The notes: generated from the letters alone by a model not told the origin. A stretch of DNA of 64,000 nucleotides from Syntrophaceae bacterium (GCA_013388635.1 JACAEX010000029.1:1-64000), one strand, 5' to 3'; shown: positions 44,249-53,559, counted from the stretch's first letter. Numbers and translations are program-made.

Positions 44249-45136
44249 CTATTGCTTTCTCCTCACAATATCTATTGCCTTCACCAAACTCAGTTTCATT
44301 CTTGTAAAAGCCTCGGATAGGGTCTTCAGCTCATCTTTCGTCTTAACATTAAAGTCCCTTTCAAATTTCCCACGACTTATTTCATCCGCCACTTCCACAA
44401 ACTGCTCGATGGGTTTAATGATGCTTCCAATAATGACCCTATCGATGATGATCATGATTACAAAAAATATCGCAGCATAAAAAGATGCAAACAGGATGAG
44501 GGCATTCTGGGCGTTCTTTTTTGCAATCGCAGTGGGGACGTATGCCGTAAGAGCTCCCACGACCTGATTCGCTTGCCATCCAAACGCACCAGTGCTCCCA
44601 TACTTTGCAAGCAGCTCTCCTGGAGCGACCTCCGGGATACCGTGACACCTCAGGCAGTCTGCCTTGCTGGCGACAGGCCTCGCGACATAGAAATATTCAA
44701 CCTTTCCTTTTTCCACCAACCCCTTCAATTCCTTTAGCGTCTTATCTGCTCTGAATTTTGCAATAATCCCCTCTTCAAATCCATCTGCTTTGTTGATGGG
44801 GTTTCTCGGGTTCATTGAGATATGTTTGAAGATATAATGAGGGAACTCCGCCCTAACCTTCTCTGCAACCCCCCTTGCATTAAATGACGTGGACATGGCT
44901 TCTACGATAAATCTTTCGGGAAGCTCTTTCATCACAGCGGGTCGAGTGACATCCCCATAGTGCTTTCTTATCGACTCCATCGTAAAAAGGAAGACCTTCG
45001 CATTTTCAAACACCTCTCTGTCCACGTTCACTCTTAAAATAAGATAAGAGCTCACCACCAAGACTGGAAAAGATGCAATAAAAATGATCAATAAAATCAC
45101 CATAAATCTTTTTCTCAATCGAAGGCCTCTAAACAT
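44249..45136 (-). CDS. Membrane sensor-like protein with DUF3365 (haem-binding Tll0287-like) and HAMP domains
   Basis: The 295-residue protein has a membrane helix at about 11-33, then a periplasmic DUF3365 domain with a c-type haem motif CLRCH. A second membrane helix (FASFYAAIFFVIMIIIDRVI) and a HAMP domain (IIKPIEQFVEVADEISRGKF) follow, ending in a short coiled coil. There is no kinase, cyclase or methyl-accepting output domain. Start at 45136 has AAGGAGG; the longer frame would use TTG. It may sense redox or gas ligands and act on a partner. Confidence 0.85.
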   Translation of the reverse strand: MFRGLRLRKRFMVILLIIFIASFPVLVVSSYLILRVNVDREVFENAKVFLFTMESIRKHYGDVTRPAVMKELPERFIVEAMSTSFNARGVAEKVRAEFPHYIFKHISMNPRNPINKADGFEEGIIAKFRADKTLKELKGLVEKGKVEYFYVARPVASKADCLRCHGIPEVAPGELLAKYGSTGAFGWQANQVVGALTAYVPTAIAKKNAQNALILFASFYAAIFFVIMIIIDRVIIGSIIKPIEQFVEVADEISRGKFERDFNVKTKDELKTLSEAFTRMKLSLVKAIDIVRRKQ

Positions 45137-45209
45137 AGAATTCCTCCTTGTCAAAAATTTTTTGGGGTTTCTTCTTCACACTGGATGGGCCGCACAAGAT
45201 ACCCTCTCC

Positions 45210-45998
45210 TCATTTTCCACCAAGCTTGATTTCCATGACCGCTTTGATAAATTCCTTTCTTCTGACCCCGTCAGGAACTTCCTCACCCAATGCTTCGACA
45301 AAGGATAGCCATCTCTCCTCAGGAAAAGAATCCTTCATCTCCCCAAACTCGGAGAGCTTATTGTCAATCAGAATGGATGCAATCGGCCCGACGATATTGT
45401 TCAACTCTCTTTCGACCACGCGGAAAAAGTCTTCCCTGACGATTTTCTTAACGGTCTTCGGCCCCTCCATCCTCTCCAATAACCCAGCCTCGACAAGTTG
45501 GTAAATCACCTTTGACGTTTTGAACTCATCCCATCCGAGCGTTTTTGCAATTTCTAAGACCGTCCTGGTTCCGTTCGCCAATGCCAGCACATTCCATTGA
45601 TCGCCCTTAATACTCTTCTCCTCCGAATTACTCTGTAGGGGGATACGAAATACCGCATTCGGAGATGGGACCAGATTCCTGATCTTTTCCCATTCCTGTT
45701 TCTTGTGCCACCAGTTGAGGAGTAAAGTCTCCGTGGGGATGAGGATCGTTTTTTCTCGAGTAGGAACATCTGGCTCAAATGTAACCTTTCCTCTCTGCCA
45801 GCTCATGATATTCATAAAGGCTTCTTCCCCAAACGAATTCGAGGTTTTGGCATGAACGATAACTCCCGTCTCTAAGAAGATCTCTCCATATTCGTCGCCT
45901 TTGATCCTTAATAATCCGGTTTTTTCGTCACTCAAAAAAGGTTTTATAAGATCGAACAGTTTGGCTTCGGAAAGTTCCCCTAAGATGGTTTCAGGCAT
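45210..45998 (-). CDS. DUF4388 domain protein
   Basis: The 262-residue protein has an N-terminal DUF4388 (PATAN-like) domain: ETILGELSEAKLFDLIKPF, GLLRIKGDEYGEIFLETGV and IMSWQRGKVTFEP are recognisable. A winged-helix-like middle region (GTRTVLEIAKTLGWDEFKTSKVIYQLV-type segment) and an uncharacterised alpha-helical C-terminus follow. Start at 45998 (MPETIL) is chosen from the domain boundary; the upstream frame is hydrophobic leader-like and lacks a site. It lies 73 bp before the haem sensor gene and is probably co-transcribed, so the pair may form a signalling unit. Confidence 0.78.
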   Translation of the reverse strand: MPETILGELSEAKLFDLIKPFLSDEKTGLLRIKGDEYGEIFLETGVIVHAKTSNSFGEEAFMNIMSWQRGKVTFEPDVPTREKTILIPTETLLLNWWHKKQEWEKIRNLVPSPNAVFRIPLQSNSEEKSIKGDQWNVLALANGTRTVLEIAKTLGWDEFKTSKVIYQLVEAGLLERMEGPKTVKKIVREDFFRVVERELNNIVGPIASILIDNKLSEFGEMKDSFPEERWLSFVEALGEEVPDGVRRKEFIKAVMEIKLGGK

Positions 45999-46253
45999 GG
46001 CAAAATTCCCTAAACTTTTTGTCAAATAGAGTAAAAGCAAAACAAATGCCAAAATTTGACAGGGGTTTCCCTCTCGTAGCGGTTGAGTCGAAATCTATTG
46101 AAGTTTAAGGAGGTTTTTAAATGGAAGGAAAGTAACTGAGAGTTGGAGGGAAGTTCACCTCAATTAAAACTGGTAGAATTTTTGTCATCTCACCGACAAT
46201 TTCGTTCAAAAACTATGAGGGTCAAACCTCGCCATCTGAAGCTCTGACCGAGA

Positions 46254-46925
46254 TCAAGGATTTCGGATGCTGATGGAATCGATCATTCTAATGAACTCTG
46301 TTCGGAAGAACTCATAGGCTCTCTTCTCGTTTCCTGAAATCGACTCCCTTTCCCACTTCCTTCCTTCCCCGGAAATCCTGAGGCCGAAGGAATTTATATC
46401 TTTTGAATACCGGACAAAGACAGCATGTTCGGCCTGATAGGAGAATAAGAGCTGCCCTTGAAGGGCCCATTGGGATGGAATTGCAACACCTTTCTTCACA
46501 ATCGGTTGAAGGGAAGGGGCATCCGGATTCCACGCCATTAATTGGATAAGGTAATCGATCTCCATATCACCCTTTTTCTTTCTATCCTTTAAATACATTC
46601 TTTTCTCCGTATAGGGTTTTAATGGCGGGATCGTCATCGGCCCGGCTTGGGGATTGGTCTTGTCCGCAATCTGGAGGATCAGCATCTCTTCCATCTGACC
46701 CTCTTTGGCCTTGACAAGGATGTAGACCCGGGTCAGGGAGTTCTCACCCGGATTGGGATGCGAAAAAGAGTGAACTAAGCGGAGCTCCGAGGGCAGGGTC
46801 AATGTGAACGGCGGTTTCTGAGAAATCAACCTCTTCCCTTTGATTTCAAAGTCCTTCTCCGCAGCCATGGCAGCAGTCCATACGCAGAAAGCCAAACCAA
46901 ACCAGATCATTCCGATCTTTTTCAT
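46254..46925 (-). CDS. Exported protein of unknown function
   Basis: The 223-residue protein has a signal peptide (MKKIGMIWFGLAFCVWTAAM, cleavage near AMAA). The mature part is mainly beta with PPFTLTLPSELRLVHSF and FRTEFIRMIDSISI at the end. The pattern resembles small periplasmic proteins that carry a PsbP-like or DUF1795-like fold, but I do not claim membership. AGAAG precedes the ATG at 46925. It stands alone between gene-poor spacers. Confidence 0.6.
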   Translation of the reverse strand: MKKIGMIWFGLAFCVWTAAMAAEKDFEIKGKRLISQKPPFTLTLPSELRLVHSFSHPNPGENSLTRVYILVKAKEGQMEEMLILQIADKTNPQAGPMTIPPLKPYTEKRMYLKDRKKKGDMEIDYLIQLMAWNPDAPSLQPIVKKGVAIPSQWALQGQLLFSYQAEHAVFVRYSKDINSFGLRISGEGRKWERESISGNEKRAYEFFRTEFIRMIDSISIRNP

Positions 46926-47105
46926 GTCTTTTTCTTCTCTATGGTGGGACGCCACCCTCGAACAACGGAAATTGTTTTTAGGCTGAGGCTAGGGTTAGGA
47001 AGCCATTTTGGCCAAAGTGATGGGGTAATGTGAAATCTTTGGGACCAATGACCTAACCCCTTTACAAAACGGGCATCGTAGCCTTAGCCCTAAGACCAAG
47101 GACTT

Positions 47106-47633
47106 TTATTTTCTAACCAGGCCTCCTTCTTTTTGGTTACGGATCAGGAAGGGACCGCTCGAGTAACTGATCTGGACATGGGTCGAATCTTTCTGGAGAA
47201 TGAGGAGGCTTTTGTCATGCCATGACCAGTGATTTAAGTCAGGTCCACAATAAGAAGGCTCTTTGAATTTTTGGATCAGAAGATCTTTTGCCTTCCCGTA
47301 AACGCTAAGATCGCTGAAAGTCACGTCGACCCGGTAGAGCCTCTTTGATTCAGGCGTGAAGAAGTAGCTGAAGAGGGCCGGAAAGTCGAGGTAGTTTCCT
47401 GAGGCATAGAGCGTAAAGGGCGACTTATTCGTGTCATCCTTAAACCACTTGTTTCCGTCCCTGCCGATCGCCCTCTTCACCTCGTCTATGGAATCACCCC
47501 AGTTCGAGCTTAAGAATTGCCCAAGAGGAACTGGCGGCTCTTTCAAAACCCAAATCCGTGTCGTGCAAGTGCTAAGAAAAGTGATCATAAGAGAAAAAAT
47601 AAAAATCATTCTTATAAAAAACCTCAAATCCAT
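47106..47633 (-). CDS. Exported or lipoprotein-like protein of unknown function
   Basis: The 175-residue protein starts MDLRFFIRMIFIFSLMITFL and reaches a Cys after LST at about residue 23, a weak lipobox (Thr at -1 is unusual). The mature part has NWGDSIDEVKRAIG and LYRVDVTFSD, the pattern of small outer-membrane-linked proteins that track ligand-driven folds. AGGAG lies 6 bases before the ATG at 47633, which decides the start over a frame 14 codons longer. No family recognised. Confidence 0.6.
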   Translation of the reverse strand: MDLRFFIRMIFIFSLMITFLSTCTTRIWVLKEPPVPLGQFLSSNWGDSIDEVKRAIGRDGNKWFKDDTNKSPFTLYASGNYLDFPALFSYFFTPESKRLYRVDVTFSDLSVYGKAKDLLIQKFKEPSYCGPDLNHWSWHDKSLLILQKDSTHVQISYSSGPFLIRNQKEGGLVRK

Positions 47634-47755
47634 GTAGACTCCTTTTCTCGCTATCGTCTTTCCTTTCTTCATCAAACTTAAACGCGACCACCGGTTCTAA
47701 TCAACATGATTGGTCTCTCTCTTCGCCCGCAACTTCCATAACGTTTTGGATTGGT

Positions 47756-47780
47756 GAAATCCCGATTAAGTCGGGATTTC
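47756..47780. repeat. Perfect 10-bp inverted repeat (GAAATCCCGA)
   Basis: GAAATCCCGA and TCGGGATTTC flank the five-base loop TTAAG. It has no T-run on either side. It lies in the spacer between the HicA remnant and the lipoprotein-like gene. Confidence 0.75.
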
Positions 47781-47830
47781 CCGAAGGGTGTCAATGCTAG
47801 CTTGATGTTATTTGTTGGTGCAAACAAGAA

Positions 47831-48004
47831 TCATTTCAAAAGCTCCTTTAACTTTTCTACCGTCAAATCGGCATCCCTAAGAATGCTCGCTAAGACCTTC
47901 GGATGGAGGACCTTGCCTGAGTGATAAGGAACAGTTACCCTTTTTCCTTCTCTGTTTTTGTATATTTTGTGACTACCACAGCCTAAAAAACTTAACTCAG
48001 GCAC
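47831..48004 (-). pseudogene. N-terminally truncated HicA-like toxin remnant
   Basis: The frame between a stop and TGA at 47831 encodes about 57 residues: PELSFLGCGSHKIYKNREG, GKRVTVPYHSGK, and LHPKVLASILRDADLTVEKL. GSH...VTVPYHxGKxLHPKxLxxILRDA is the HicA mRNA-interferase core with the catalytic His in GSH. The usual first 20 residues (KLPR..GKEVIxxLxxxGF) are absent and a stop precedes the frame. The only start is a GTG without ribosome binding site, and no hicB follows. I read it as a decayed toxin gene. Confidence 0.65.
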
Positions 48005-48229
48005 TCTTTTAGCCGTCCGTTACAAGCACTATAAAAAAAGAATCACGCCCTTTTGTCACATTTTGGTCAACGTCCGAGTGTAAAAGAAGCCCGAAGGGTT
48101 TAGACGTAAGTCTTTCGCATCATGTTGATTGTGGTCGCGGGCAGAAGTCCTTTCAAAAATGGTCGCTGTCCCTATTTTCCATCGAGGTACACTATATCAT
48201 AACCAGAAAACATGTCAATTATTTTGAGA

Positions 48230-48262
48230 AAAAATAGGCGGGATATCTCTACCCCGCCTATC
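48230..48262 (-). terminator. Intrinsic terminator of the GntR-OFOR-TRAP operon
   Basis: On the minus strand TAGGCGGG and CCCGCCTA form an 8-bp stem (48235-48260) with a ten-base loop, followed by TTTTTTC. It lies 36 bp after the stop of the last gene, dctP. The spacer 48005-48234 shows no further gene. Confidence 0.8.
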
Positions 48263-48295
48263 CGGTTCAATTTGGCGAAATGTGGACGTTTATTG

Positions 48296-49297
48296 TTACT
48301 TCTTTGTCAGGAGTTCTTTCAATTTGGCACCTGCCTGGGGACTCTTATTCAATAAATCTTTCCACCCCTCCTCATAGGCCACCTTCAGGAACTTCTCCTT
48401 TTCTGCCGGAGCCAGGTCAATCACCTGGATGCCCTCCTTGAGGAGCATGGGCCGTTCCTGTCTGGAAAGTTCGTCAAATGCTGCAACGACCCTCTTCTCA
48501 GCCTCTATTGCCGCCTCTGTCAGCAGGTCCCTTAGCTTTTGAGGCATCTGGTTCCAAATCTTCAAGTTTACGAGAAGCGGATTCGGAACATTGTAAAAAC
48601 CCGGGTCTACCACATATTTCGTATGCTTTTGCCAGCCCCAATCCCGGATGCCCACTGCCGGCCAGCAATAGCCATCGACCACATTCCTTTCGAGGGCGAC
48701 ATAGACTTCCGTAGGGGGTATCACGACAGGGTTTCCGCCAAGTCCTTTTATCGCTTGCAGGTACATGGGCGACACCCGAATGTTAAGCCCTTTAAGGTCA
48801 GCACTCTTTATGGGTTTTTTAAGATAGAGATGGAATTTTGTGCCCAGGCCGAGCCTGGCCAGGTAATAGATCCCGACCTTCTTTTCGTGAAGCTCATTCA
48901 GATAAGCCCAGGCACCACTTGCTCTCTCTTCTGAAGGTGTCAGGTTCGACAATTTGATCGCATCCACTTCAGGCAAGACCGACAGGTAGTAGGCAGTGGT
49001 GGTGAACACCATATCCACCATGCCACGCTGAAGGGCCTGAACCTGATCCGGCGTTTTGACTGCCTCAGGACCTCCGATGTACTGGATCTTCAGCTCACCA
49101 GGATATTTTCTTGCCACCATCTGTTCTGCCAGTTCTGTGAAGGTCGCAAAGGCCTTGTACTCACTGGCTGTCTTGGGCCATGCGGTCACCGCCTTTAGTG
49201 TAACTGTCTCAGCCTTAGCAAGCCCATACTGAGTAAGCAACACGGTGGTAAGTACGAAAACCAGCACAGAAAACTTAAACCCCAATCTCCTCTTCAT
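48296..49297 (-). CDS. dctP: TRAP transporter substrate-binding protein, second system
   Basis: The 333-residue DctP-family protein has a signal peptide (MKRRLGFKFSVLVFVLTTVL, cleavage near AKA at 28). VKTPDQVQALQRGMVDMVF, DLKGLNIRVSPMYLQAIKGL and ERNVVDGYCWP carry the ligand-site pattern. It is the last gene of the operon that encodes a 2-oxoacid:ferredoxin oxidoreductase, so the ligand is probably a 2-oxo or 2-hydroxy acid (inference). Confidence 0.92.
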   Translation of the reverse strand: MKRRLGFKFSVLVFVLTTVLLTQYGLAKAETVTLKAVTAWPKTASEYKAFATFTELAEQMVARKYPGELKIQYIGGPEAVKTPDQVQALQRGMVDMVFTTTAYYLSVLPEVDAIKLSNLTPSEERASGAWAYLNELHEKKVGIYYLARLGLGTKFHLYLKKPIKSADLKGLNIRVSPMYLQAIKGLGGNPVVIPPTEVYVALERNVVDGYCWPAVGIRDWGWQKHTKYVVDPGFYNVPNPLLVNLKIWNQMPQKLRDLLTEAAIEAEKRVVAAFDELSRQERPMLLKEGIQVIDLAPAEKEKFLKVAYEEGWKDLLNKSPQAGAKLKELLTKK

Positions 49298-49363
49298 TGT
49301 CTTGCCCTCCTTTTGATTTTGGATTTGGTTTGAAATTTGACCTTTGGAATTCGACCTTTCATC

Positions 49364-50683
49364 TCACCTCATTCCCATCAGACCGGGCACAACGGTTGCC
49401 AAAGATGGCATGAAAAGCACAAGGGCAATACACAGCACATCTACGATGACATAAGGGGTCACTGCCTTCCAGATGTCAGCCATGGTGATCTCAGGAGGAG
49501 CTACCCCCTTCATTACAAAAAGGGTGACACCAAATGGAGGAGTGATCAGACCCGTCTCCAGGGCGATCAACATGAGGACACCGAACCAGATCGTGTTATA
49601 ACCGAAGGCATGGATGACAGGCATGTAGATAGGAATGGCGATCATCATAATGGCAACGGTCTCCATGAAACAACCGAGGATAAGCACAACGATCAGCATG
49701 CCGATCAGGATGACGATCGGTGGGATGTTGAGATTGGTGAGAAAGCCGGTCATCCCTGCGGCAGCGCCTGTAAAAGCCAGTATCTCACCATATGTATTTG
49801 AAACGATAATAATCATAAATATCATGACCGTGACTTTTAAGGTCCCGTAGACCGATTTCTTGATAATCTCCCAATTTAAACGCCTGTAGACAAGGGCTAA
49901 GATAAACGACCCCAATGTCCCTGTGGCCGCTGCCTCAGTAGGGGTGGCCACCCCTAAGAAGATGAACCCTATCACCATAAAGATGATGAGGCCGAGGGGC
50001 AACAGGTATTTCACCGTGGCCATCACCTTCTCCTTCAGAGGGATGTGGGGCACATCATACACGGGGGCTTCCTCAGGAAAGAGGCGACACCACAATATGA
50101 CATAGAGGAGGTACAGGCCGGACATGATCACCCCCGGCACGATGCCGGCAATAAGAAGTTGTCCGACATCGATATTGGCCAGGCTTGCGAGCACTACGGT
50201 CAGCGCATTGGGAGGGATCAGGGCGTCCACGGTACCGACGCCCATGAGCGGACCGAGGCTCATGTTCTTGCTGTAGCCTCTTTTCAACATATCAGGAAGG
50301 AGGATCGTGCCGAGGAGTGCACACGTCGCAATCGTAGAGCCACTCAGCGCACCGATGATCACCCCCATCATGATCGCCAGGATAGAGAGCCTTCCCCGCA
50401 GTCTGCCGAGCCATTTATCCAGTACGTTGACGGCATTGAGCCCGAGGCCTGAATGGAATATCAATGTACCCATGAGGATAAAAAAGGGCACAGGGAGTAG
50501 CGTGAAGGTGGTGATGGAGGTGAAAGCCCCTGTGACTGTTGAGATCAATCCTGGAACTCCTCCGAGGAAGAAATAGGCCCCTACCAGGTTGACCACGAGA
50601 AAGGCAAAGGCAACAGGAAGGTTGGTGAGGATCAGAAGCACCATCCCTCCGAAGAGCAAGCTAATGACCAGCCACCATTCCAT
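49364..50683 (-). CDS. dctM: TRAP transporter large permease, second system
   Basis: The 439-residue DctM protein has about 12 membrane helices, with GALSGSTIATCALLGTILLP and GVATPTEAAATG as typical blocks. It follows dctQ after a 196-bp spacer built of AACGATCAACGATG/CATCGTTC-like words, and precedes dctP. Confidence 0.93.
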   Translation of the reverse strand: MEWWLVISLLFGGMVLLILTNLPVAFAFLVVNLVGAYFFLGGVPGLISTVTGAFTSITTFTLLPVPFFILMGTLIFHSGLGLNAVNVLDKWLGRLRGRLSILAIMMGVIIGALSGSTIATCALLGTILLPDMLKRGYSKNMSLGPLMGVGTVDALIPPNALTVVLASLANIDVGQLLIAGIVPGVIMSGLYLLYVILWCRLFPEEAPVYDVPHIPLKEKVMATVKYLLPLGLIIFMVIGFIFLGVATPTEAAATGTLGSFILALVYRRLNWEIIKKSVYGTLKVTVMIFMIIIVSNTYGEILAFTGAAAGMTGFLTNLNIPPIVILIGMLIVVLILGCFMETVAIMMIAIPIYMPVIHAFGYNTIWFGVLMLIALETGLITPPFGVTLFVMKGVAPPEITMADIWKAVTPYVIVDVLCIALVLFMPSLATVVPGLMGMR

Positions 50684-50689
50684 AGGTTA

Positions 50690-50875
50690 CTCAGGAAACA
50701 AAAGATTTTGTCTCACGGTAAGGGTAACGATGCCCGTTTCGCCGAGACGACAGACGTTAAACGATCAACGATGCATTATCTTTTTTGTCCATTGTGTTTT
50801 GTTCATCGTTCAAAAAGGTCTTCGTAACCCTAACCTAAAAGCGCGGAGGACGCTCTCTGTTCTCGGTTGATGCCC
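50690..50875. repeat. Word-repeat spacer (AACGATGAAC-type)
   Basis: Between dctQ and dctM of the second TRAP system the sequence has GTTAAACGATCAACGATGC and the complementary GTTCATCGTTC, plus GTTTTG/CAAAAC-like words. It has no ORF of note and breaks an otherwise tight operon. Confidence 0.45.
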
Positions 50876-50879
50876 ACCC

Positions 50880-51374
50880 TCATGTCGTATCGTCTTGTTC
50901 TTTAATCCTGCTCACCGCCATCCGGAAGAACTGGATGGTGAGGAGGATGCTTCCTATGGGGATGATGATGAAGACAGCCGTCTTCGGAACGGTCACTGCT
51001 CTGACATCGGTCACCCCGCCTCGAATACATTCCAAAACGTGGACGGTTCCAAAAAAGATCATGGCCGAGCAGGTGAGCCCGCCGATCACATTCATGACAC
51101 AATCGAGATAGCGCTTTCTTTTTTCGTTGAGATGGGTGTAGATGATATCTGTGGTGATATGGCCCTTCTCTCTTAAAAGCCAGGTCGTTCCGAGGAAGAC
51201 AATCCAGAGCAGGGCATATTCGGTCATCGGGATGATCCATATCGTCGTCTTTGTAAATAAGAATCGCATGCCGATGGTGTAGCAGACAGCGGCTGTGATG
51301 GCTATAAGGATCGCTCCTGCCAGAATGGCCATCAGATCAACCACCCTATCAAAAAAGACCCAGAATTTTTTCAT
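50880..51374 (-). CDS. dctQ: TRAP transporter small permease, second system
   Basis: The 164-residue DctQ protein has four membrane segments and the core TTIWIIPMTEYALLWIVFLG. The ATG at 51374 forms an ATGA overlap with the stop of the oxidoreductase beta gene, so translation is coupled; a GTG at 51410 would extend it by 12 residues. This overlap physically ties transporter and enzyme expression. Confidence 0.9.
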   Translation of the reverse strand: MKKFWVFFDRVVDLMAILAGAILIAITAAVCYTIGMRFLFTKTTIWIIPMTEYALLWIVFLGTTWLLREKGHITTDIIYTHLNEKRKRYLDCVMNVIGGLTCSAMIFFGTVHVLECIRGGVTDVRAVTVPKTAVFIIIPIGSILLTIQFFRMAVSRIKEQDDTT

Positions 51375-52246
51375 CCTGACAGACCCGCCCGGTATCTCAA
51401 TTTTTTCCACTCTTCGTCAGCATCCCTTTGAATCTGTTCGATCTCCTCTTCCTTCAGATGCCTGAACCTCCCCTGCCTTGACAGATACTCCCGGACCGGG
51501 AGTCGCCGCGGCTGGTGGTTGATGGTGTACCTCTTTCCGTCCTCCACCTCATAAAGGGGAAAGATATTCGTTTCCACAGCGAGGACCGACAATTCAGGCG
51601 AGATGTCCGACGGGGTCCTCCAGCCGGTTGGACAGGGGACGAGCATGTGAATGAATTTTGTCCCCCGGATGCCTTTCGCTTTGGTGATCTTCTGCTGAAG
51701 ATCCCGGGGGAACCCGATCGTGGCTGTAGCCGAATACGGATTATAATGGGCGGCCATGATCTCCATGATATTCTTCTTTCGCCTGGGATTCCCTTTGGGT
51801 GTGGTGCCGGTCCAGGCAAAGGAGGGAGTGGACGAGCTCACCTGGATGCCGGTGTTCATATAACCTTCGTTATCCAGGCAGACATAGATGATGTCGTCAT
51901 TATTCTTCGCCACTCCGGAAAGGGCCTGCAAACCGATATCAAAGGTCCCCCCATCTCCTGCAAAGGCCAGCACCTGAATGTCGGTTATCCCCTGTACCTT
52001 AAGCCCGTTGGCAATCCCTGCGGCAGTCGGTGCAGCGATCTCAAAAGCGGAATGGATCGTCGGGACACCGTAAGCAGTATAAGGATAGACACCTCCGATC
52101 GCTCCTTCACAAGATGGGACGATGACCGCAATGGTCCGGGGTCCCATGGCCTGAAGAACCAGTTTCATGCCGGTCGCAAGCCCGCAGCCTGCACAGGCTG
52201 CATGCCCAGGTCGAAGTAAATTAGGCCGCTCTTCAGTTAATACCAT
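51371..52246 (-). CDS. 2-oxoacid:ferredoxin oxidoreductase, beta (TPP) subunit
   Basis: The 291-residue protein has GHAACAGCGLATGM at the N-terminus (cluster/TPP-region Cys) and the TPP motif GDGGTFDIG ending with CLDNEGYMNTG. Length and motifs match PorB-type subunits of pyruvate or 2-oxoisovalerate oxidoreductases. Start at 52246 (MVLTEERP) has AAGGA; the longer frame runs through a word-repeat spacer. It makes acyl-CoA and CO2 from a 2-oxoacid and reduces ferredoxin. Confidence 0.92.
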   Translation of the reverse strand: MVLTEERPNLLRPGHAACAGCGLATGMKLVLQAMGPRTIAVIVPSCEGAIGGVYPYTAYGVPTIHSAFEIAAPTAAGIANGLKVQGITDIQVLAFAGDGGTFDIGLQALSGVAKNNDDIIYVCLDNEGYMNTGIQVSSSTPSFAWTGTTPKGNPRRKKNIMEIMAAHYNPYSATATIGFPRDLQQKITKAKGIRGTKFIHMLVPCPTGWRTPSDISPELSVLAVETNIFPLYEVEDGKRYTINHQPRRLPVREYLSRQGRFRHLKEEEIEQIQRDADEEWKKLRYRAGLSG

Positions 52247-52401
52247 CTGAATCCTTCTCAGCTCCAATCCGATTTCAGATTTCAGATTGAACAAACCCAC
52301 CCAGTCAACTCTTTCAGATTGCAATCTAAAACTTCCATTATCTCTATTGTCTGCTCTCGCAACTTCCTTTCTTCTTTCAATCTACAATTTGAAATCTGCA
52401 A
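52247..52401. repeat. Word-repeat spacer (GATTGCAATCTG-type)
   Basis: The 155-bp spacer between alpha and beta genes has TTTCAGATTGCAATCT, CAATCTACAATTTGAAATCTG and related words forming imperfect inverted repeats. It is the only long gap among the enzyme genes of the operon. Confidence 0.5.
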
Positions 52402-53559
52402 TCAAGATCCCTCTTCCATGATCCAGATCGGGGTATCCATGGGTTCTGTCCTCTCCATCACATCGAGGCAAACCCTCTCGATCATCTCAGGCCGCACATC
52501 TGTTCCTCCAATGCCCGCTATGTAGCTGAAGACAAGGGGCCGATCCGGCGAATGAACCAGGGCTGCCCTCAGCTCCTGACAGAAGATCCCTCCACCTCCG
52601 AGAGAGAAGTTTCGATCGATGACCGCGATCCTCTTCCTCCCTCGAAGGGCCTCCCGGATGGCCTCCCCCGGAAAAGGCCTGAACAGGCGTACCTTCAAGA
52701 GTCCGATCCGGTATCCCCTCTCCCTGAGCTCCTTGATCGCAACCCTTGCCGTGCCCGTGATCGATCCTGCCGTTACAACCACAACCTCTGCATCTTCGAC
52801 CATCAGGGGCTCAACGATCCCGTAGCCCCTTCCGAACTCATTCCTAAATTCCTGATCCACTTGCAATGCAAGCCCTTTAACCGAGTCCATCGAAACCTGC
52901 GCCATATGCTTATACTTGCGGTATAATTCCGAAGGAACAACGGGGACAAGAAATCCAGGTTTATCCATATCAAATTTATGCGGAAGATCCATTGGAGGAA
53001 GAAAACGATCGACCTGCTCCTGCTCCGGAAGGTCGACCACCTCCATGAAGTGGGAGACGAAGAAGGCCTCAATGGAGACCATCGCTGGAAGATAGACCTG
53101 TTCCGCAATCCTGTATGCCTGGATCACACTGTCCAGAGCCTCCTGGCCATTCTCACAGTAGAACTGGATCCAGCCCGTATCCCTTTGAGAAAGGCTATCC
53201 AACTGATCCGCCCAGAATCCCCATGGAGCAGCCAAGAGTCGGTTGACATTGGCCATCACCACTGGAACCCGACACCCAGAGGCAAAATGGAGCATCTCAT
53301 GCATGAGAGCGATGCCCTGGGAGGAGGATGCGGTGAATGTCCTGACACCGGTTAGAGAGGCCGCAATGCATGAGGCCATGGCTGAATGCTCGGACTCTGT
53401 CCGCATCATGATCCCTTTGAGTTGGCCCGAGGCCTCCCATTCGGAGAGCTTCTCATAGATGGGCGTCTGGGGCGTAATGGGATAAGCCGCAATCAATGGG
53501 GTGCGGCAGAGTTTAACCGCATGGGCGATTGCATGATTCCCGGTCATGAACTCTTTCAT
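52402..53559 (-). CDS. 2-oxoacid:ferredoxin oxidoreductase, alpha subunit
   Basis: The 385-residue PorA-type subunit begins MKEFMTGNHAIAHAVKLC and contains YPITPQTPIYEKLSEW, ESEHSAMASCIAASLTGVRT and SSQGIALMHEML, all typical. The ATG overlaps the previous stop as ATGA, which fixes the start; the frame is open far upstream but in the preceding gene. It contributes the pyrimidine-binding and domain-II parts of the enzyme. Confidence 0.94.
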   Translation of the reverse strand: MKEFMTGNHAIAHAVKLCRTPLIAAYPITPQTPIYEKLSEWEASGQLKGIMMRTESEHSAMASCIAASLTGVRTFTASSSQGIALMHEMLHFASGCRVPVVMANVNRLLAAPWGFWADQLDSLSQRDTGWIQFYCENGQEALDSVIQAYRIAEQVYLPAMVSIEAFFVSHFMEVVDLPEQEQVDRFLPPMDLPHKFDMDKPGFLVPVVPSELYRKYKHMAQVSMDSVKGLALQVDQEFRNEFGRGYGIVEPLMVEDAEVVVVTAGSITGTARVAIKELRERGYRIGLLKVRLFRPFPGEAIREALRGRKRIAVIDRNFSLGGGGIFCQELRAALVHSPDRPLVFSYIAGIGGTDVRPEMIERVCLDVMERTEPMDTPIWIMEEGS

